From contig NZ_CP016809.1 of the NCBI RefSeq assembly GCF_002741055.1, positions 1,944,501 through 2,008,500 of the forward strand: a stretch of DNA of 64,000 nt, read 5' to 3'. The notes below the pieces were generated by a model. That model was not told where the DNA came from, searched no databases, and was given only the letters and a program-made list of their open reading frames with translations. The position numbers and the translations under genes were made by a program. Shown here piece after piece: positions 9,468-21,404 of this stretch. The stretch comes from Paenibacillus ihbetae (GTDB taxonomy: Bacteria > Bacillota > Bacilli > Paenibacillales > Paenibacillaceae). How positions within the stretch are numbered: position 1 is the first letter of the stretch; each line of letters opens with the position of its first letter.

Positions 9468-10069
9468 TTTACTCTCCCCTTGCTGATTATTCTGTCTTAT
9501 ATGACGCCCCTGTGAGACTTCCGTGATTCCATAGCTTCTCCAGGCGCAAGTTATATATCGGCGGATAAATGATAGCGCTTTCTGGTTTTATGATGTCTGA
9601 AGCCCCGTTATAGCAGAAGCGAGGAATTCGCATCTTAGCATCCTGCTGCTGTAGTGTGTCACACTCTCGCCTCAAAGCTGATTCATGGTGGTCTTGGGGT
9701 TAAAGGGTACAGCAGCAGCCGAGAATCGGGGCTCCATGATCTCGAATATCCACCAACTTTAAATAATTCAACCAGCCGTGCCATATTCCTGCTTAAGCTC
9801 ATCAGCGGTTCGAGTTTATTTTCGTCAATTTCTTTTCCCTCATGGTACGATAAACCGTACTAAGTACATTTTAGAATCGTACTGGGTCTAAACCGGATAT
9901 TGTGCTACATTACAATCATCAGCATTTCAAAAAAACGGGACGCTCGCCGGAAGGTATCTAAGCAGTCAGCATGCGTGCTACTGGGCTGGCTTAAACGGAT
10001 ATCTCCGCGGTTCAACTTATGATCGCGGGAGGATTTGAAGGGGTTAACCAATGTAGGGAGTGAAGGAAT
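9468..10069. other. 600-base region without a gene
   Basis: Between the divergent GH88 and HxlR genes. It holds the cre-like site at 9569-9583 and a small palindrome GTGTGTCACAC near 9655. Several broken inverted repeats around GTAC (9845-9885) could be operator half-sites for HxlR, but none is convincing. I find no credible reading frame. Confidence 0.4.
9569..9583 (-). promoter_or_regulatory. cre-like CcpA site before the GH88 gene
   Basis: ATGATAGCGCTTTCT matches the Bacillus consensus WTGNAANCGNWNNCW at all but one position (fifth). It lies 102 bases before the GH88 start, where CcpA binding would repress transcription when glucose is present. Confidence 0.45.
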
Positions 10070-10456
10070 TTGAGCAGATTTGAGCATAGACCGCCTGAAA
10101 CGGCCGGGATCTTGACAACCCTGCAGTTGATCGGCGGAAAGTGGAAGCCGCTGATTCTGTTTATTCTGCTTCAAGACGGAACCAAGCGCTTCGGTGAGCT
10201 GCGGCGGCTGCTCCCGGGTGTCACCCAGGGCATGCTGACGAACCAGCTGCGGGAGCTGGAGCAGGACGGACTCGTTGTGCGCACGGTATATCCCGAGATT
10301 CCGCCTAAGGTGGAATACTCGATTTCTGAGCATGGCAGGACGCTGGGAACGGTGCTTACGGACATGTGCAGTTGGGGATTTCAGCATCTGGACTACGCCG
10401 GGCGCATGGACAGCCGCGAAGAGGAGCAGGGCAGGAAGAACACCGGCAGCTCGTGA
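10070..10456 (+). CDS. HxlR-family transcriptional regulator
   Basis: A 128-residue winged helix-turn-helix regulator. The HxlR signature is clear: '[16 protein letters not shown]', '[44 protein letters not shown]' (read in parts) and 'LTEHGRTL'-like '[12 protein letters not shown]'. Translation must start at the TTG at 10070 since no in-frame ATG precedes the domain; GAAGGA lies close upstream. HxlR proteins usually control a neighbouring oxidoreductase in response to aldehydes or redox stress, but no divergent redox gene is next to it: GH88 lies 600 bases away. Its target is unknown. The tandem repeat array begins 22 bases after its stop. Confidence 0.9.
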   Translation: MSRFEHRPPETAGILTTLQLIGGKWKPLILFILLQDGTKRFGELRRLLPGVTQGMLTNQLRELEQDGLVVRTVYPEIPPKVEYSISEHGRTLGTVLTDMCSWGFQHLDYAGRMDSREEEQGRKNTGSS

Positions 10457-10478
10457 CGCAAGATGCAAGCGGCTCTAG

Positions 10479-10780
10479 TCAGCGCTTCAAAATGGAGAGG
10501 CATACAGCTAAATGATTCTAGCTCAGCGCTGCGAAATGATGAGACATGCAGGTGAATGACTTTAGCTCAGCGCTTCAAAATGATGAGGCATGCAGGTAAA
10601 TGAGTCAAGTTCAGCGCTGCGAAATGATGAGGCATACTGCTAAATGACTCAAGTTCAGCGCTGCGAAATGATGAGGCATACTGCTAAATGACTCAAGTTC
10701 AGCGCTGCGAAATGATGAGGCATACTGCTAAATGACTCAAGTTCAGCGCTGCGAAATGATGAGGCATGCAGGTAAATTGC
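10479..10780. repeat. 44-bp tandem repeat array, nearly seven copies
   Basis: Copies begin at 10479, 10523, 10567, 10611, 10655, 10699 and 10743, exactly 44 bases apart. Each opens with TCAGCGCTGCGAAATGATGA or a close variant and contains the palindrome AGCGCT. Copies four to six are almost identical; the outer ones have drifted (for example GCTTCAAAATG for GCTGCGAAATG, and GCAGGTAAATG for ACTGCTAAATG). The period is not a multiple of three and there are no unique spacers, so it is neither a coding repeat nor a CRISPR array. Confidence 0.9.
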
Positions 10781-10821
10781 CGGAACATGACGGTGAGGGT
10801 TCCCCCTGCCGCCATGTTCCG
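10781..10821. terminator. Long hairpin after the repeat array
   Basis: CGGAACATG (10781-10789) pairs with CATGTTCCG (10813-10821), and the inner CGG/CCG and AGGG/CCCT also pair, making a 41-base stem-loop with minor bulges. There is only a short T-rich tail. It could end HxlR transcripts or insulate the PadR promoter that follows. Confidence 0.5.
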
Positions 10822-10878
10822 TATTCGTTATAGGGGCCTGTCCATAAATAGATGCCATGCGAGACGGTGTGTTCCGGC

Positions 10879-10907
10879 TTGATTAATATGTCGTATCGAT
10901 ATATATT
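10879..10907 (+). promoter_or_regulatory. Promoter of the PadR-MFS operon
   Basis: TTGATT (10879-10884) and TATATT (10902-10907) are spaced by 17 bases. The spacer carries the left arm of the PadR operator and the -10 box sits at the operator centre, so a bound repressor would block RNA polymerase. Confidence 0.6.
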
Positions 10908-10925
10908 TATATCGATACGACATAT
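10886..10925 (+). promoter_or_regulatory. Perfect 18-bp inverted repeat, PadR operator
   Basis: ATATGTCGTATCGATATA (10886-10903) is followed after TATT by its exact reverse complement (10908-10925). The element ends three bases before the AGGAGG of the padR gene. PadR regulators typically bind A/T-rich palindromes containing ATGT and ACAT halves, as here, and repress their own operon. Confidence 0.8.
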
Positions 10926-10938
10926 ATAGGAGGTGCTC

Positions 10939-11484
10939 ATGTACGAACTGTTTGTGTTAGGCGAACTGATGACCGGAGAGAAGCATGGCTATATGCTTCA
11001 GGAGATTCTTAAAAATGCCGGCGGCCCCTTTCGGCAGATCAGCTCCGGCACGCTGTACCCGCTGTTATCCCGAATGGTGGAGAACGGCTGGATTCACCTG
11101 ATCATGGAGGAAGTCCCCGCAAGCAAGCGGCCTCGCAAAATCTATCAGATCACCGAAACGGGGAGAATTCGGTTCTTAGAGCTGATGGAGAAGCCGCTGG
11201 AATACGGAGCGGATACTACTGAGCTATTCCATTACAAGATGGTGTACTTCCGCTATGTCCCGAAATCGGTCCGGCTCGACTGCCTGAACCAGTATTTGAA
11301 ATACCTCGAGACAAACCTCAAGCATGTCGGTGATTTTGAATCAGAGCTGATGTTCTATAAACCAGAGCCCGAGCAGCAGCGGACGCAGCTCCTGCGCGTG
11401 CTGGATCACCGAAAGCGGATCGGATCAGCCGATATCGAATGGGTAAGCGCTGAAATCGAGCGTCTCGTATCGGAACCGGAATAA
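10939..11484 (+). CDS. PadR-family transcriptional regulator
   Basis: A 181-residue repressor. The N-terminal winged helix shows 'YELFVLGELMTGEKHGYML', 'ISSGTLYPLLSRMVENGWI' and 'RKIYQITETG', typical of PadR; the C-terminal part is helical (PadR C2-type, with 'YLKYLETNLKHV') for dimerisation. The ATG at 10939 is used rather than a GTG six bases upstream because AGGAGG spans 10928-10933. A perfect inverted repeat overlaps its promoter, indicating autoregulation. Thirty-six bases after its stop comes an MFS efflux gene, so the pair is probably a drug-inducible repressor and pump. Confidence 0.93.
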   Translation: MYELFVLGELMTGEKHGYMLQEILKNAGGPFRQISSGTLYPLLSRMVENGWIHLIMEEVPASKRPRKIYQITETGRIRFLELMEKPLEYGADTTELFHYKMVYFRYVPKSVRLDCLNQYLKYLETNLKHVGDFESELMFYKPEPEQQRTQLLRVLDHRKRIGSADIEWVSAEIERLVSEPE

Positions 11485-11520
11485 GCTTACCTATTCAAGA
11501 TGATGGAGGAGGAATTGAGA

Positions 11521-12702
11521 GTGGAGCGTTTATGGACCAAGCCGTTTATTCAAATGACGGTTGGCATGCTGTTTCTGTTTACGGGCTTTTACCTGTTGCT
11601 TCCCACGATGCCCCTGTATATTAAGCATTTGGGAGGCACGGAATCCCAGGTAGGCCTTGCTGCAGGGCTGTTCACCTTGTCGGCGGTCGTTTTCCGCCCG
11701 TTCGTGGGAGCTCTCGTCGACCGTCACGGAAGACGTCCCTTTTATGTGTGGGGACTGCTACTGTTCGTCATTTCCATGGTCTTGTATGACTGGGTTGGCG
11801 GCATTCTGCTGCTGCTCCTCCTCCGGATGGTGCACGGCGTAAGCTGGGCTTTTGCCACGACGTCCGTGGGGACGGCCATCACGGATTTGATTCCTCCCTC
11901 GCGCCGGGGCGAAGGAATGGGCTGGTACGGCATGGCCATGACGGTTGCGATGGCGATCGGTCCGATGCTCGGCACCGCGCTTGCCTCCGGCGACTCTTTC
12001 CGCACCCTGTTCCTAGTTGCAGCCGGGCTTTCCCTAGCTGCATGGGTGCTCGCGTTTATGACCAAGGTTCCCTTTCAACCCAAGCCCTCTGCAGGGCGGA
12101 TTCGGCTAATCGAACCGTCGGTTCTGCCCGTAACGGTCGCTATCTTTTTTCTCGCCGTTGCATATGGGGGAATTACGACCTTCCTTCCATTGTTCGCTGC
12201 TTCCATCAGCGTCAATCCGGGAACCTTTTTTCTGGTCTATGCCATCGCGCTGACCTTGATCCGTCCCTTTGCCGGCAAGCTGTCGGACCGCTTCGGCGAA
12301 GCTGCCGTCATCATGCCGTCTCTCGTTATTACGGCGCTGTCGCTGCTTCTTCTCAGCCTTTCCGATGGGCTCGTCGGCCTGATCGCCGCCGCCATCCTCT
12401 ACGGGATCGGATTCGGATCGGCGCAGCCCGCACTGCAAGCGGCAACCCTGCGAATTGCTCCCGAGGACCGGCGGGGCGCAGCCAACGCCTCCTTTATGAC
12501 CGCATTCGATCTTGGCATTGGCCTTGGGGCCATTATCCTCGGCTGGGTGTCGGAGCAAACCGGTTATCCGCTGCTGTTCGCGATCGCCTCCGTCTCCGTC
12601 GTGGTGTCGCTCGTCATTTTTGCGCTATTTGTGAAAAGATTGCTCAGAACCGATGCGGTCTTAATAAGCTCTGCCGGAACACCGGCAAAGCATGGGGAAT
12701 AA
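11521..12702 (+). CDS. MFS multidrug-type efflux transporter
   Basis: A 393-residue transporter with twelve predicted membrane segments. 'PTMPLYIKHLGGTESQVGLAAG' at the start, 'RPFVGALVDRHGRRPFYVWG' in loop 2-3 (motif A) and 'RMVHGVSWAFATTSVGTAITDLIPPSRRGEGMG' (motif C region, read in parts) place it among drug/H+ antiporters. The GTG at 11521 is the likely start: GGAGGAGG is eight bases upstream, while an earlier in-frame ATG would lie before the ribosome site. Downstream of padR in the same transcript. The substrate is unknown. Confidence 0.9.
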   Translation: MERLWTKPFIQMTVGMLFLFTGFYLLLPTMPLYIKHLGGTESQVGLAAGLFTLSAVVFRPFVGALVDRHGRRPFYVWGLLLFVISMVLYDWVGGILLLLLLRMVHGVSWAFATTSVGTAITDLIPPSRRGEGMGWYGMAMTVAMAIGPMLGTALASGDSFRTLFLVAAGLSLAAWVLAFMTKVPFQPKPSAGRIRLIEPSVLPVTVAIFFLAVAYGGITTFLPLFAASISVNPGTFFLVYAIALTLIRPFAGKLSDRFGEAAVIMPSLVITALSLLLLSLSDGLVGLIAAAILYGIGFGSAQPALQAATLRIAPEDRRGAANASFMTAFDLGIGLGAIILGWVSEQTGYPLLFAIASVSVVVSLVIFALFVKRLLRTDAVLISSAGTPAKHGE

Positions 12703-12788
12703 GCAGGAGAGGCGAATATGAGCCTGCGATCAGCAAAGCTGCGCTTGCCCTAGCATCTCGTCTAAGTAAAATTATTCGTAACAAGAAA

Positions 12789-12845
12789 AAGACCCGACCG
12801 GCCCGGCGATTTTCGCCAGCTGATCGGGTCTTCCGTTATTTTTTT
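12789..12845. terminator. Bidirectional terminator between MFS gene and htpG
   Basis: AAGACCCGA (12789-12797) pairs with TCGGGTCTT (12824-12832); an inner GGCG/CGCC adds a second stem. T-rich sequence follows on the plus strand (ATTTTTTTG) and A5 precedes it, giving U-runs in both directions between the convergent genes. Confidence 0.8.
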
Positions 12846-12878
12846 GTTAGCTTCCCCCATGAACGGAGATCGCCGCTG

Positions 12879-14756
12879 TTACACCATAATTTTGCAGATG
12901 TCGTTCGTAAATTCGACCGGATCGGCAATCGGCAGCCCTTCGATGAGCAGCGCCTGGTTGTACAAGAGGTTGGTGTAAAGCGCCAGCTTATCCTGATCGT
13001 CCTTATGCGCCTTCAAGGCTTGGAACACCTCGTGGCCCGTGTTGATCTCAAGGACCTTATCGGCTTTCACGTCCTGCCCGTTCGGCATCGCCTTAAGGAT
13101 TTTCTCCATCTCGATGGACACTTCACCCTCCGCGGACAAGCAGACCGGATGGGATTTCAGACGTTTGGAGGCCTTGACGGATTTTACTTTGCCTGCCAAA
13201 ATGCCTTCCATCGCGGAGAACAGCTCTTTGTTGTCGTTCTCCTCCGCTTCGTTCTCCTTCTTGTCCGCATCCGATTCAATTCCGAGGTCACCGCTCGACA
13301 CGGATTTGAATTCCTTCTCCTTGTACTTCATCAGTATCTTGATGGCGAACTCATCGACATCGTCGGTAAAGTACAGAATTTCATAGCCTTTATCCAGCAC
13401 CATTTCCGTCTGCGGCAGCTTCTCGAGGCGGTCAATCGAATCGCCTGCGGCATAGTAAATATACTTCTGATCCTCCGGCATCCTGGACACATATTCATCC
13501 AGGGTAACCAGCTTCTTCTCTTTCGAGGAGGTGAACAGGAGCAGGTCTTGCAGATCGTCCTTGTGCATGCCGTAATCGTTATAAACGCCGAATTTCAGGC
13601 CGCGCCCGAATGACTGATAGAACTTCTCGTACTTCTCGCGCTCATCCTTGAGCATGCTCTGCAGCGCGCTCTTGATCTTATTCTTGATGTTCTTCGCAAT
13701 GAGCGTCAGCTGACGGTCATGCTGCAGCATTTCGCGGGAGATGTTGAGCGAGAGGTCCTCCGAATCGACCATCCCCTTCACGAAGCTGAAGTAATCCGGC
13801 AGCAGATCGCCGCATTTTTCCATAATAAGCACGCCGTTCGAGTACAGCTCCAGCCCTTTCTCATATTCCTTCGTGTAATAATCAAACGGCGTATGCTCAG
13901 GGATGAACAGAATCGCATTGTACACGACCGCACCGTCCGCCTTCACATGAATATGCTTCAGCGGCTTGTCGAAGCCGTAGCGCTTCTCGTTATAGAAGTT
14001 CTCGTAGTCCGCGTCGGTCAGCTCGCCCTTGTTCTTGCGCCAGATCGGCACCATGCTGTTGAGGGTCTGCTCTTCCTGAACCTCTTCGAATTCGTTGTCG
14101 GCGCCTTCCTTCGGACGCTGCGTCTTGACGTCCATCTTGATCGGATAACGGATGAAGTCGGAATACTTCTTGATGATCGCCCGCAGGCGGTACTCTTCCA
14201 GAAACTCGTCATATTGATCTTCTTCGGTGTTCGGTTTAATCTTGAGCACAATCTCCGTACCTACCGTATCCTTCTCGGCCGGAGTAATCGTATAGCCGTC
14301 CGCGCCTTTGGATTCCCACTGATAGGCCTCGTCGCTGCCAAGCGCCCGGCTGGTTACCGTTACGACGTCGGCGACCATGAATGCCGAATAGAAACCGACA
14401 CCGAACTGGCCGATGATGTTATGGCCGTCCTTCGCTTCAATTTCGTTCTTGAACGCGAGCGATCCGCTCTTCGCGATGACGCCGAGGTTGTTCTCCAGCT
14501 CTTCCTTCGTCATGCCGATCCCCGTATCGGTAATGGTCAGCGTACGGTCCGCTTTGTTCGGCGTAATCTTAATGAAATAATCGTCTTTATTAAACACCAG
14601 CTGATCGTCCGTCAGCGCCTTGTAGTAGATTTTATCGATAGCGTCGCTTGCATTCGAGATCAGCTCGCGCAGGAATATTTCGCGCTGCGTGTAGATGGAA
14701 TTGATCATCATCTCAAGCAGACGCTTGGATTCCGCTTTAAACTGTTTTTTCGCCAT
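12879..14756 (-). CDS. htpG: HtpG, Hsp90-family molecular chaperone
   Basis: A 625-residue protein, normal length for bacterial Hsp90. The N-terminal ATPase domain has '[12 protein letters not shown]' (metal/ATP Glu-Asn), '[13 protein letters not shown]' and '[14 protein letters not shown]'; the middle domain has '[22 protein letters not shown]' (read in parts) with the catalytic-loop Arg; the C-terminal dimerisation domain ends '[17 protein letters not shown]'. It helps fold client proteins in the cytosol during heat stress. The gene has its own promoter and a perfect CIRCE element in the leader, so HrcA should repress it. In B. subtilis htpG is not part of the HrcA regulon, which makes the control here notable. 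Confidence 0.98.
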   Translation of the reverse strand: MAKKQFKAESKRLLEMMINSIYTQREIFLRELISNASDAIDKIYYKALTDDQLVFNKDDYFIKITPNKADRTLTITDTGIGMTKEELENNLGVIAKSGSLAFKNEIEAKDGHNIIGQFGVGFYSAFMVADVVTVTSRALGSDEAYQWESKGADGYTITPAEKDTVGTEIVLKIKPNTEEDQYDEFLEEYRLRAIIKKYSDFIRYPIKMDVKTQRPKEGADNEFEEVQEEQTLNSMVPIWRKNKGELTDADYENFYNEKRYGFDKPLKHIHVKADGAVVYNAILFIPEHTPFDYYTKEYEKGLELYSNGVLIMEKCGDLLPDYFSFVKGMVDSEDLSLNISREMLQHDRQLTLIAKNIKNKIKSALQSMLKDEREKYEKFYQSFGRGLKFGVYNDYGMHKDDLQDLLLFTSSKEKKLVTLDEYVSRMPEDQKYIYYAAGDSIDRLEKLPQTEMVLDKGYEILYFTDDVDEFAIKILMKYKEKEFKSVSSGDLGIESDADKKENEAEENDNKELFSAMEGILAGKVKSVKASKRLKSHPVCLSAEGEVSIEMEKILKAMPNGQDVKADKVLEINTGHEVFQALKAHKDDQDKLALYTNLLYNQALLIEGLPIADPVEFTNDICKIMV

Positions 14757-14791
14757 GAGAAGAGGTCCCCTTTCCGTTATGAATCAGGATT

Positions 14792-14818
14792 TTAGCACTC
14801 CATCACATAGAGTGCTAA
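14792..14818 (-). promoter_or_regulatory. CIRCE element (HrcA operator) before htpG
   Basis: TTAGCACTC (14792-14800), nine bases, GAGTGCTAA (14810-14818): an exact match to the CIRCE consensus. It lies between the predicted -10 box and the htpG start, where HrcA blocks transcription until heat inactivates it. Confidence 0.95.
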
Positions 14819-14829
14819 CACTTCTTCTA

Positions 14830-14858
14830 TTTAAACATGTTCCAATTTTTCATGTCAA
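14830..14858 (-). promoter_or_regulatory. Sigma-A promoter of htpG
   Basis: On the minus strand TTGACA (complement of 14853-14858) and TTTAAA (14830-14835) are 17 bases apart, with CIRCE starting 11 bases further downstream. Confidence 0.75.
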
Positions 14859-14929
14859 CCTATTTGAGGACTTTTCGAGGCCAAAATAAAAGCGCTGTCT
14901 TTAACGTTATTCTGGTGTAATTCTGCCGT

Positions 14930-15060
14930 TATACTGCGGATTCCCTCCGGATCCGCTGTGGATGCACAGCGGATACATCGCTGATTCTCTGTGGATGCTC
15001 TGCAGATACTCTGCGGATAGTCTGTCTAGGCTCCACGGACACTCTGCGGAGCCTCCAACG
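14930..15060. repeat. Degenerate short repeats around CTCTGCGGATA
   Basis: Variants of CT(C)TG(C/T)GGAT(A/G) recur at about 14934, 14956, 14989, 15001, 15011 and 15045, and GGCTCC/GGAGCC (15029-15034, 15048-15053) can form a hairpin. No gene is seen. It lies between htpG and the MFS terminator. Confidence 0.45.
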
Positions 15061-15081
15061 GAAATCTCCGCATAAAACCTC

Positions 15082-15118
15082 ACCCCGGTCGCGCTGAAAT
15101 CCAGCCAGCAACCGGGGT
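15082..15118 (-). terminator. Terminator of the beta-galactosidase/MFS operon
   Basis: ACCCCGGT (15082-15089) pairs with ACCGGGGT (15111-15118), with a small inner GCTG/CAGC stem. In the minus direction it is followed by GAGGTTTTA. It lies seven bases after the MFS stop codon. Confidence 0.65.
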
Positions 15119-15124
15119 TAGATT

Positions 15125-16366
15125 TTACGTTTCCATGCTGCCGCCCAATCGCCTCGACAAGACCGGACGTATCCACAACACATAATACAGACCGCATATC
15201 AGCAGCGCTCCGGCCGTGGCAAGGAAGGGAAGCTGATAATCCTGCCTGGCCAGAATCAATCCCGAGACAAAGGTTGCCCCGGAAGATCCCAAGCTCCGAA
15301 ATACCGACCGCATGCCGGCATATAGATTCCGTTCCTGCTCGTTAAACGCGGACATCAGCAGGCTGTCAAGCAGATTGGACAGCATCGTTACGCCGCCGCC
15401 CCGCAGCAGGAACAGAGCGACAAACAGCCATACGGGAAGTACCGTATACAATGCCGTAAACAATAGAATATTGACGATAAATACCGAAACGATCGCCGTA
15501 TGATAACCGAACCGTTCCATGACGTAAGGCGTCATTAGGGAGCAGATAAAGAGCAGAATGGCACCGACGGCCAAGATGAGCGATACTTGATCATCCATCC
15601 AGTCCAGCCGGAATTTCACGATCACATTCAGGAAGGAGCCCGTCATCGCGATACACCCTCCCAAGAGTGCCATGAACACGGCGAACAGCCATAAGGTCCC
15701 GGAAAAGATGGGTGCCCTTAGCTTGGATGCCCCTTCGGAAAGCGGACGGCCCGGCGCTTCCTCCTCCCTGCCCACACGCTCGGCCGGCAACCAGAACGCC
15801 CGAACGGCTCCATGAATCACGAGAACCAGCCCGGTTAGCAGAAGGGAGGCTTCATACCCTCGACTGCCTTCGGCTCCCTCCGCGATATACCCGGCAACCA
15901 GCGTGCCGAGACCCGTAAAGGCGGTAAACACGGCAAACATCAGGGAGAAGGCACGGGCTTCCTCCTTGCGCGAACGGCAATAGTGGAAGAGAAGCTGGAT
16001 CTCCGTGGTTTCGACGAGCGTCAGCCCGGTCGACACGAGAATCTGGGCGGCATAGAACCAAAGCAATTGATCGCTGACGGCAAACAGCACATTCCCTGCG
16101 GCGATAAAGAACACGCCGGTAACCAGCAGTTTTTTTCTTCCCATCCGATTCGCGAGCAGAGAGACCGGAATGGCCAGGATCCCCATGATCAGAATGCCCA
16201 TCGACACCAGTGCGCCGATCTGATCCTCCCTCAGCCCCCGGAAGAGCAAATGCAAATTCAGAACCAGCGTATAAAGACCGATGCCTATGCCGTACAAGGC
16301 TTCGCTTATAAGGAATCGGCGTACGCCGATAGACAGCTGCAGCAGGTCTTTGATGTAAAAGGACAT
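15125..16366 (-). CDS. MFS transporter at the end of the galactoside locus
   Basis: A 413-residue major facilitator with twelve hydrophobic segments. 'LVSMGILIMGILAIPVSLLANRMGRKKLLV' (read in parts) carries the motif A loop with Arg-Met-Gly-Arg-Lys. The start is the ATG at 16364-16366, where AAGGGGA is well spaced; an upstream in-frame ATG lacks a ribosome site. It is 57 bases after the beta-galactosidase gene on the same strand and closes the operon before a terminator. It may export excess sugar or take up a galactoside; the sequence alone does not say which, and an unrelated efflux role is possible. Confidence 0.88.
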   Translation of the reverse strand: MSFYIKDLLQLSIGVRRFLISEALYGIGIGLYTLVLNLHLLFRGLREDQIGALVSMGILIMGILAIPVSLLANRMGRKKLLVTGVFFIAAGNVLFAVSDQLLWFYAAQILVSTGLTLVETTEIQLLFHYCRSRKEEARAFSLMFAVFTAFTGLGTLVAGYIAEGAEGSRGYEASLLLTGLVLVIHGAVRAFWLPAERVGREEEAPGRPLSEGASKLRAPIFSGTLWLFAVFMALLGGCIAMTGSFLNVIVKFRLDWMDDQVSLILAVGAILLFICSLMTPYVMERFGYHTAIVSVFIVNILLFTALYTVLPVWLFVALFLLRGGGVTMLSNLLDSLLMSAFNEQERNLYAGMRSVFRSLGSSGATFVSGLILARQDYQLPFLATAGALLICGLYYVLWIRPVLSRRLGGSMET

Positions 16367-16423
16367 GTGATTCCCCTTCTGTCGGAATATCCGAAACGAT
16401 ATGAATATGAGCAAAAACCAGGA

Positions 16424-20381
<3,958 letters not shown>

Positions 20382-20385
<4 letters not shown>

Positions 20386-21380
20386 GCGTCAACGCCCCTC
20401 TCTGCCGGTATCCGGCGTTTGACATGCTTCGGTTTCGCCTTCTTCATCTCGCCCTCATAGAACACCCAAGCCTCCGAGGACTTGAACACAAGGAACGTAA
20501 GCGTCAGGACGATCAGGAACATGAACCACGCATTCGCTGCGGAGTAGCCCATCTTGAAGTATTTGAACGCATTCTCGTACATGTACATCGCATAGAAAAA
20601 GGTGGATTTGAGCGGCCCCCCGCCCGTTAACAGGAGCGCCAGCGTCAGCTGCTGGAAGGCGGCGATGATGGACGTGATCAGGTTGAACAGCAGCGTCGGC
20701 GTAATCATCGGAACGGTCACATTGAAAAACTGCCTGATCTTGCCGGCTCCATCAATGGAAGCCGATTCGTACAGGTCCTTCGGGATGCCCTTGAGTCCCG
20801 CCAGAAAAATAAGCATCATCGAGCCCTGGCCCCACAGGCTTGCGATCACCATCGCGACCAGGGACCATTTCGTATCGTTCAGCCAGTCGGGGCCTTCAAT
20901 GCCGAATACCGACAAGAAGTAATTCAGGATCCCGTAATCCCCGCTGTAGACCCATGACCAGATCATGGCGAGGGCCACGCCGGAAATGACCGACGGCAGG
21001 TAGAAGGCGGTTCGGAAGAAGGCGCTGCCTTTTACCTTCTGGTTCAGCAGCATCGCCAGTCCCAAGGCGACGATAATATTAAGCGGCACGAATAAAGCGG
21101 CAAATTTCAGCGTGATCATCAGGGATTTCCAGAACAGCGGATCATCCGAGAACATCTCCACGTAATTGTCGAAACCGACGAAGGTGACTTGACCGACGAT
21201 CGGCCAGTCAAAAAAGGATATAACAAGGGAAAACAACAGCGGGCCCAGCGTGAAGACCAGGAAGCCGAATATCCATGGAAAAATGAAGAGGTAGGGCGCT
21301 GCCCCACCCCATCGTTTTCGTCCAAGCCGCTTCGGGGCCGCTGTCTGTTGCTGCGGGTTAAGCACATTGATCCGGGCCAT
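20382..21380 (-). CDS. Sugar ABC transporter permease (MalF/LacF type)
   Basis: A 332-residue CUT1 permease. A Lys/Arg-rich N-terminal tail of about 27 residues precedes 'APYLFIFPWIFGFLVFTLGPLL' (first helix, read in part). The EAA loop is YESASIDGAGKIRQFFNVTVP. 'GGPLKSTFFYAMYMYENAFKYFKMGYSAANAW' (in parts) is typical of the last third. It sits 24 bases after the binding protein and overlaps the next permease by four bases. Confidence 0.94.
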
Positions 21381-21404
21381 AGTCGCGAACCTTCTTTCTT
21401 TCGT

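Noticed and set aside
10479..10780. CRISPR array
   Set aside because: The units abut with no variable spacers and no cas genes are near.
12042..13613. 523-codon open frame on the plus strand
   Set aside because: It lies across the MFS gene in another frame and antisense to htpG; long shadow frames are expected at this GC content.
13719..14795. 358-codon plus-strand frame
   Set aside because: Exact antisense shadow of htpG, no ribosome site and no recognisable domain.
14907..15197. Minus-strand frames in the short-repeat region after the MFS gene
   Set aside because: They translate the degenerate CTCTGCGGATA repeats and overlap the terminator and the MFS 3' end.
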